11,649 nt of DNA from Hungatella sp. UBA5982 (lineage in GTDB: Bacteria; Bacillota; Clostridia; Lachnospirales; Lachnospiraceae), in contig DJBG01000036.1 in the NCBI GenBank assembly GCA_002429965.1, positions 35,163 to 46,811 on the forward strand, written 5' to 3'. The position numbers were made by a program, and so were the translations under genes. This document shows positions 6,805-11,649 of this stretch, one piece after another. Positions within the stretch are counted from its first letter, which is position 1. Each line of letters begins with the position of its first letter. Below the pieces are notes generated by a model that was not told the origin of the DNA, did not search any database, and was given only the letters and a program-made list of their open reading frames with translations.

Positions 6805-6840
6805 AACATTCAAGAAAATATCTTTTTCCGGAGGTAACCT

Positions 6841-7893
6841 ATGACATTAAAGGAAATAGCGGAAGAAGCCGGCGTGTCTATTTCCACCGTATCCAGAGTC
6901 GTGAACAATAACACTCCCGGAGCCGCCAGCAAAGAAGTCCAGGATCGGATATGGGAAATCGTCCGCCGGACCGGATACACCCCCAATCCCACAGCCCGCA
7001 CCTTAAAGCTTGGAGAAAAAAAAGCGGCATCAGCCTCCTCCCGTTCCATTGCCTGTCTGTTTGCCCGGACCACGGATACGGTAACTGACTTGTTTTTCTC
7101 TTCCCTTGCCCGGAGTATTGAGCAGGAGGCCTTCAAACGAAACTATGTACTAAAGTATTCCTTTTCTTCCTTTGATATCAGCCATCCTGGCACCTTCCGG
7201 CTGATTACTGACAACCACGTAGACGGCGTGGTCATATTAGGACGCTGTGATAAACAGCTTCTTGGCCTTTTAAAAAAGTATTTCAACTGCCTGGCCTATA
7301 CGGGTTTAAACAATCTGGAGGCAAAATATGACCAGATCATTTGTGACGGGCATCAGGCCGCCCTTGCTGCCACCAGCTATTTAACCGGCCTGGGGCACCA
7401 GAAAATCGCATACATCGGAGAAACCAAAGCTGAAAACCGCTACACCGGATACTGCGCCGGATTAAAGGCAGGCAGGCTTCCCCTGCGAAAGGAATACATT
7501 GCCAACGTGGCCCTCTCCTCTGAGGGAGGATATCAGGGAGCAAAGCGCCTTTTAGAAGCAGGCTGTGACGCTACCGCTTATTTCTGCAGCAACGATATCA
7601 CGGCCATCGGAGCCATGAAAGCCTTTCACGAATCAGGACTTCATATTCCCGGGGATATCTCGGTCATCAGTATCGATGATATCGATACTGCCCAGTACTT
7701 AACTCCCATGCTCACCACGGTTCATATTCCTGTGGAAGAGATGGGGCAGATGACGGCGAAAATCCTGATTGACCGCATTGAGGGAGGCCACCGTCTCCCA
7801 ATTAAAATCGACTTACCATTTTACATTGCCATCCGTGACAGCTGCGCCGCCCCCAAACGGGTAAACAAACAAAAGGGGACTGCTGCTCCATAG
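6841..7893 (+). CDS. LacI-family transcriptional regulator
   Basis: A DNA-binding regulator with a sugar-binding-protein-like effector domain. The 350-residue protein starts with the LacI helix-turn-helix (about 2-22; TLKEIAEEAGVSISTVSRVVN), followed by the rest of the DNA-binding domain and the hinge (ARTLKLG, 52-58). The effector domain spans about 68-335, with the family segment NDITAIGAMKAFHESGLHIP (251-270) and SIDDID (277-282). GGAGGT at 6830-6835 is 5 nt from the ATG. The gene is divergent from the operon and shares a region with the CG-centred palindrome, so it most likely controls the operon and possibly itself. The ligand is unknown. Its last codons lie inside a terminator hairpin. 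Family assignment is firm; regulon and ligand are inference. Confidence 0.92.
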   Translation: MTLKEIAEEAGVSISTVSRVVNNNTPGAASKEVQDRIWEIVRRTGYTPNPTARTLKLGEKKAASASSRSIACLFARTTDTVTDLFFSSLARSIEQEAFKRNYVLKYSFSSFDISHPGTFRLITDNHVDGVVILGRCDKQLLGLLKKYFNCLAYTGLNNLEAKYDQIICDGHQAALAATSYLTGLGHQKIAYIGETKAENRYTGYCAGLKAGRLPLRKEYIANVALSSEGGYQGAKRLLEAGCDATAYFCSNDITAIGAMKAFHESGLHIPGDISVISIDDIDTAQYLTPMLTTVHIPVEEMGQMTAKILIDRIEGGHRLPIKIDLPFYIAIRDSCAAPKRVNKQKGTAAP

Positions 7894-7925
7894 ATGATTT
7901 CTCATCTATTTTGCAACAGTCCCTT
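7874..7925. terminator. Long hairpin, probable bidirectional terminator
   Basis: The inner stem ATAGATGA (7890-7897) and TCATCTAT (7902-7909) pair perfectly around the loop TTTC. The outer arms GGGACTGCTGC (7876-7886) and GCAACAGTCCC (7913-7923) pair with one mismatch. On the minus strand the hairpin is followed by CTTTTGTTTG, a U-rich tail suited to end the amidase transcript. On the plus strand the tail is weak (TTAATTCC). The left arm includes the last codons and the stop of the regulator gene. Confidence 0.7.
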
Positions 7926-7941
7926 AATTCCTATATATCCC

Positions 7942-8655
7942 TTATCTTCCATTCAAATACTCCATTACCCCCATGTGGATCGTCCAGGCCAGCCGATCCT
8001 GGTAATCGGGGGAATTTAAAAGAGCAGATTCTTTCCAATTGGTTAAAAAACCGCATTCCACGATTACGATCGGGGTCCGCACATGTAAAAGCAGATAGTA
8101 GTTATCGTTGGGCTTTGCCAGTCTGGTATTCTTCTCTCCCAGAACATAATCAAACCGGCTCTGTAAAATCTCTGCCAGTTCTTTTCCCTTATCGGACTTT
8201 TTATAGTAAAATACCTGTCCTCCGAAAACGTTCTCCTGATGATAGCTGTTCTGATGGATGCTGACGGTAAGTGCCGGGCTTACATCATTGATGATCTCAC
8301 AGCGTTTGCTCATGTCCGCCATCTTTTTTCTGCTGTCCCTTTCGGAATACAATCCGTTGTCATTTTCTCTGGTCAGAACCACTTTCACATCAGAAGCTTC
8401 CAGGTATTTCTTTAACCGGTTCGCAATCTGCAAATTTATATCCTTTTCCAGGGTTCCGTCAATGCCGATCTTTCCCGGATCATTTCCTCCATGTCCCGCA
8501 TCAATGACGACCACAGGTTTTTCTTTACCGGCTTTTGCATTGACCCCTGCCGCCATCTTTCCTGCCTGACTTGATATCACATATACCAGCACCAGCAAAA
8601 CCAACGCCATGAGGGGTTCCCACTTCTTTAATTTCACATTTTCTACCTGATTCAT
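7942..8655 (-). CDS. cwlD: N-acetylmuramoyl-L-alanine amidase, CwlD type
   Basis: A zinc amidase that removes the stem peptide from muramic acid; in spore formers CwlD is needed to make the muramic delta-lactam of the cortex. It has 237 residues, the same as B. subtilis CwlD. There is a short cytoplasmic N-terminus, a membrane segment or signal anchor (about 15-31), then an Amidase_3 domain (about 47-235). The domain has VIDAGHGGNDPG (50-61; His55), Glu70 in GTLEKDINL, His134 in SIHQNS, and Glu200 in VIVECGFLTN as catalytic acid. No strong Shine-Dalgarno precedes ATG at 8655. A TATAAT (8667-8672, minus strand) lies so close to the start that, if used, it would give almost no leader. It follows the phosphoesterase gene by 61 bp and ends at the hairpin shared with the LacI-family gene. 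Confidence 0.9.
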   Translation of the reverse strand: MNQVENVKLKKWEPLMALVLLVLVYVISSQAGKMAAGVNAKAGKEKPVVVIDAGHGGNDPGKIGIDGTLEKDINLQIANRLKKYLEASDVKVVLTRENDNGLYSERDSRKKMADMSKRCEIINDVSPALTVSIHQNSYHQENVFGGQVFYYKKSDKGKELAEILQSRFDYVLGEKNTRLAKPNDNYYLLLHVRTPIVIVECGFLTNWKESALLNSPDYQDRLAWTIHMGVMEYLNGR

Positions 8656-8716
8656 CTTCTTAATGAATTATATCTTTCAGTGAAATAAAAAAGAACTGCT
8701 CCCTGCTACTTTCCTG

Positions 8717-10141
8717 TCATTCTGGACTCAATACATTATAGTCCTTTGTCCCATCCGCAGTGATCCATTCCAGATATTGAGCTAAGATGCTTGGATACCC
8801 TTCTTCCTCCCACATCTTGTAACCGGCCTTAGCTTTAGCTTTATCCCTGATGTCCGTAACCTTTCCTGCATAGCAGGCGGCGTTAAGCTCCGCATAAACC
8901 TTTGCCATCTGATCCTTCTGTGATTTGGTCAGTCCATTCAGTGTATCAAGCCTCTTAAATTCATCCTGAGCCTGATTGTAAAACACCTTGCTTAAGAATT
9001 TCTTTCCAAACTCATCAAAATTCAAGAGATTTTTGTCAGTACTTTCCGTCTTTTTAGCCCAATCCTTCATATCCAGGGACTTTGTATGGTAACGGAAGCT
9101 TCCGTCGTCACCATAATATAAGATTCCATACTGGCAGGGCGGCGTGGATAAGGAACTGGTCACGATCTCATAGATCCCGGAATCGCTGCGTGATCTCATA
9201 TAGTGCTGCACATGAAGATGTCCGCTTAAAAACAAGGGAACATCCCAGCTTTCCAGCTGGTCAATGAGCTGCTCACTGTGTTCAATGGTGCAGTCCTGTA
9301 AGTATACTTCACTTTCATCAAGAAGGTTATGGTGGCCTACAGGGATCACATTCATCCCCAGATTCCAGGCCTCCTCCATCTGTTCCTCAATCCAGTCATA
9401 TGTATCATCCTGTATCATGCCCCCAACCAGATTCTTCGGTTTGTACTGGCATGTATCAAGCATTAAGGCCCTGGTATAATCATTTACCTGATATACATAG
9501 CTTAAGGAAGCAGGATCGCGGCTGACTGCCTCATTATATCCAAAATCCTGGTAAATCTCTTCAAATTCATCGGGAGTTATATTTTCCGCTCCCAAAAAAG
9601 TATCTCCCACAAACTGAGCTGCCTGGGAGTTATTGATATCATGGTTTCCCGGAATAACAATCACGGGAATTCCGGCTTCTTCAATCTCTCCAAGCTTTGC
9701 GGCCAGCTCTTCATGGCTTTCCTTTTCTCCCTCATAGGTCAAGTCCCCGCTTAAAATCACCAGGTCGGGCTGCTCCTTCTTCACCTCTTCCACAAAAGCA
9801 TCCGTAATCTCCCAAATGTATTGCATCACCTTACCGTCACCATGGTCCACACTGTATTGAAAACCCTTCTGAAAATCCGTCAAATCCTTAGCTAAGTAAT
9901 GGATATCCGTAGCGACAATGATCTTGCAGCCGTTTAGCGCTTCATCCGGAGGCTGTGAAGCCGGGTCCTCCGAAGTCTGGGGAATTTCTTCTGTAGTGGG
10001 CGGTTCTGTCTTTGCTGTCTCTGTCTCCGGTGGTGAAGTGCTCTCTGCACTGGTACTTTCCGGCACTGTTCCATTCAAAGAACACCCTGCCATCATGCAC
10101 ATCGCGGCCAGCAATGCTGCCAATACGATCCTGTTTCTCAT
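8717..10141 (-). CDS. Metallophosphoesterase lipoprotein (calcineurin-like)
   Basis: A probable extracytoplasmic two-metal phosphoesterase; its substrate is unknown. The start was set at 10141, not at the longer frame start at 10258, because GGAAGG (10149-10154) sits 7 nt upstream and because this start gives a lipoprotein signal ending MMAGC with Cys20. A Ser/Thr/Pro/Glu-rich linker (about 21-68) follows. The phosphoesterase domain (about 72-345) has ATDIH (77-81), SGDLTYEG (131-138), PGNHD (164-168), VGHHN (268-272) and SGHLH (306-310), a complete set of metal and catalytic residues. The C-terminal part (about 355-474) is mostly helical and unrecognised. It is 34 bp after the GH18 gene and 61 bp before cwlD, so these three may be cotranscribed. 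Confidence 0.88.
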   Translation of the reverse strand: MRNRIVLAALLAAMCMMAGCSLNGTVPESTSAESTSPPETETAKTEPPTTEEIPQTSEDPASQPPDEALNGCKIIVATDIHYLAKDLTDFQKGFQYSVDHGDGKVMQYIWEITDAFVEEVKKEQPDLVILSGDLTYEGEKESHEELAAKLGEIEEAGIPVIVIPGNHDINNSQAAQFVGDTFLGAENITPDEFEEIYQDFGYNEAVSRDPASLSYVYQVNDYTRALMLDTCQYKPKNLVGGMIQDDTYDWIEEQMEEAWNLGMNVIPVGHHNLLDESEVYLQDCTIEHSEQLIDQLESWDVPLFLSGHLHVQHYMRSRSDSGIYEIVTSSLSTPPCQYGILYYGDDGSFRYHTKSLDMKDWAKKTESTDKNLLNFDEFGKKFLSKVFYNQAQDEFKRLDTLNGLTKSQKDQMAKVYAELNAACYAGKVTDIRDKAKAKAGYKMWEEEGYPSILAQYLEWITADGTKDYNVLSPE

Positions 10142-10148
10142 AACCTGA

Positions 10149-10154
10149 CCTTCC
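10149..10154 (-). promoter_or_regulatory. Shine-Dalgarno deciding the lipoprotein start
   Basis: GGAAGG on the minus strand, 7 nt before ATG at 10141. It selects the start that puts the lipoprotein signal at the N-terminus; the in-frame extension to 10258 would run into the preceding hydrolase gene. Confidence 0.6.
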
Positions 10155-10175
10155 TGTCTATTCCACGTCATTTGT

Positions 10176-11649
10176 TTATTTTTTATCAAGCCGGATTTCA
10201 TCCCACAAGTCTGACGGTTCAAATCCCAGCTTCCAGCAGGCCACACCTGCCAGGCCATACTGCTTTATTAAATCCATCTTTAAGCCTATGGAGCGCTCTT
10301 CTTCCAGCCACAGCTTTTTAAGCCCTTCTTCTGTCTGCAGTTCTCCGTAATACTGGCCCAGTTCCCCCTGCCAGTATAATTCCACTTGATTTTCGCTGGC
10401 CCATTCCTTTGCACGGGCAATGCCCATGGCGGAAGAGGCAACCTTTCCATCTGGTCCCTCGGTCCACACCCTTGTATAAAGGGGAATCCCATTGATCACT
10501 TTTTCCTTAGGAACCTGGGCCAGGGTATCCTTGATACCGTTCTCCACATAATTAATGGATGCCACGGAACCGGCGTCCCCGCCTGCATAATGTTCATCAT
10601 ATCCCATTATAATCACGTAGTCAGCCACGATCCCCTGCTCTTTCCGGTTATAAAAGTGATTGCCGGGAGCCGGAACATAATTATCCACGGATAAGACGAT
10701 TCCCTTCTTGCGGCAAGGGATGGAAAGCTCCCGTATAAACTGAATATAATGGACCCCTGCTTCTTCCTTGATCCCCTCAAAGTCCAGGTTAATCCCGTCA
10801 AGACCGTACCTGTCCACCTCCGACATAAGGGCTTCAATCAGCTTCCGCCTGGTGGAGGTCTTTGACATCAGGACCTCCGTATTCACATCAGAGCTGAAAT
10901 TATTGATGAGGGCCCAGACCTTCAGTCCCTTGTCATGGGCTTTCTTTACATAATCCTCCTGGGCCAGGGACCGGAAGTTTCCTTCATTATCCGTAAGCTC
11001 ATACCAGGTTGGGGAAATGACATTGACTCCTTTTGTATTGGCGATCAGATTGTCAAAAGTACCATTTCCTTCAAGGTTAGTCATCTGATGCCAGGCAAGA
11101 CAAACCGGTTCATTCATGGAAACACTGGTGTAAACCGGCTTTACAAAAGTACTTACAGGAACTTCGCTGGTCACATCACCCAGCTGCTTGCGTTCCACAT
11201 AGCCTACAAATCCGTCTTCCGTCCGCACCTTATCCCACCTTTTCATGGATTCCAGGACAGTAACCTGGCTTCCGGGAGAAACCCACGTTACAATGGGGCT
11301 TTTCACTCCACCCTTTACCCTCACATTGCCCTTCTCGGAAACCAGTGCCTTTTGCTGGGCATCCCAGCTGTTATTTATAAAAACCCGTTTATTCTGAACG
11401 CTGTCATAGGCCGTTACGCGGATATCCGTATAATTAGCCACCAGACCGATGGATAAATAAACTCCCTTCTCATCCACCCATATCAGGGGCTTCCCTGAAT
11501 CCCCGACCGTGGAATGATCCGCATAGACAATGGAGTCCGGCAGGGCATACACAAGAAGATTTTCATTGCTGTCCCAGTAAAACCGCTCATTCAGCATATC
11601 ATTCACCAGCTCAATAGGGAGATAGATTTGTCCCTGCAGGTAAAGGCCC
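10176..11649 (-). CDS. Glycoside hydrolase family 18 protein with SH3 domain (partial, N-terminus outside window)
   Basis: A probable exported hydrolase of N-acetylglucosamine-containing polymers such as peptidoglycan or spore cortex. The frame stays open to the right edge. A GTG at 11606 is only an internal codon, since sense codons (ending LPIEL) precede it. Numbering the 490 visible codons, residues 1-65 resemble a copper-amine-oxidase N-terminal-like (stalk) domain, about 104-157 an SH3 domain (KGNVRVKG to VGYVERKQL), and about 180-487 the GH18 barrel. The barrel has DGINLDFE (284-291; catalytic Glu291), MGYDEHY (348-354) and a late conserved Trp in CWKLGFE (471-477). The Asn in place of the middle Asp of DxxDxDxE is common in YaaH/SleL-type spore enzymes. 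It is upstream of the lipoprotein gene by 34 bp. A signal peptide would lie outside the window. Confidence 0.88.
   Translation of the reverse strand, partial: GLYLQGQIYLPIELVNDMLNERFYWDSNENLLVYALPDSIVYADHSTVGDSGKPLIWVDEKGVYLSIGLVANYTDIRVTAYDSVQNKRVFINNSWDAQQKALVSEKGNVRVKGGVKSPIVTWVSPGSQVTVLESMKRWDKVRTEDGFVGYVERKQLGDVTSEVPVSTFVKPVYTSVSMNEPVCLAWHQMTNLEGNGTFDNLIANTKGVNVISPTWYELTDNEGNFRSLAQEDYVKKAHDKGLKVWALINNFSSDVNTEVLMSKTSTRRKLIEALMSEVDRYGLDGINLDFEGIKEEAGVHYIQFIRELSIPCRKKGIVLSVDNYVPAPGNHFYNRKEQGIVADYVIIMGYDEHYAGGDAGSVASINYVENGIKDTLAQVPKEKVINGIPLYTRVWTEGPDGKVASSAMGIARAKEWASENQVELYWQGELGQYYGELQTEEGLKKLWLEEERSIGLKMDLIKQYGLAGVACWKLGFEPSDLWDEIRLDKK

Noticed and set aside
8680..8716. T-run after the phosphoesterase gene as a terminator
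   Set aside because: On the minus strand there is a run of T, but the sequence before it (GCAGGGAGCAG) is a direct, not inverted, repeat and forms no stem.
10142..10258. N-terminal extension of the phosphoesterase frame to 10258
   Set aside because: It overlaps the end of the GH18 gene, has no Shine-Dalgarno, and would bury the lipoprotein signal that begins at 10141.
11604..11606. GTG as the start of the GH18 protein
   Set aside because: The frame continues upstream to the window edge with domain-like sequence and there is no ribosome binding site, so the gene is truncated by the window.

Overview
The window looks like a chromosomal segment of a spore-forming, moderate-GC Gram-positive of the class Clostridia, probably a Lachnospiraceae relative (Clostridium/Lacrimispora-like). 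The grounds are strong GGAGG-type ribosome binding sites, a CwlD-type spore-cortex amidase, and the style of the encoded proteins. The genus is inference. The window is almost fully coding; the longest gap is about 207 bp, and no tRNA, rRNA, CRISPR or insertion sequence was seen.

Region 1 (about 1-6633, minus strand) is a tightly packed six-gene operon. Read in transcription order it holds a phosphofructokinase-family kinase, a triose-phosphate-isomerase-like protein, a nickel-pincer lactate-racemase (LarA/DUF2088) homologue, a glucosamine-6-phosphate-deaminase-like protein, a class II fructose-bisphosphate aldolase, and a glucose-6-phosphate-isomerase-like protein cut by the left window edge. 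Gaps between genes are 13 to 56 bp and every gene has its own Shine-Dalgarno. The operon is a private copy of upper glycolysis with two unexpected members.

Region 2 (6634-7893) is the control unit. A LacI-family regulator is transcribed divergently from the operon. The shared intergenic region carries a perfect 16-bp palindrome centred on CG (6751-6766), next to a good minus-strand promoter. A long hairpin overlaps the end of the regulator gene and probably terminates transcription on both sides.

Region 3 (7942-11649, minus strand) encodes envelope functions: a secreted GH18 hydrolase with an SH3 domain (5' end outside the window), a metallophosphoesterase lipoprotein, and CwlD.

The point most worth following: in the three isomerase-like proteins of the operon, the segments that bind the sugar phosphate group in the canonical enzymes are changed, while the catalytic residues and the aldolase motifs are kept. 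Together with the LarA homologue, whose family acts on unphosphorylated 2-hydroxy acids, this suggests the operon is not simply spare glycolysis. It may be a dedicated isomerase-kinase-aldolase route for a non-standard sugar or sugar acid. The substrate cannot be read from the sequence, and the alignments behind this idea are from memory.
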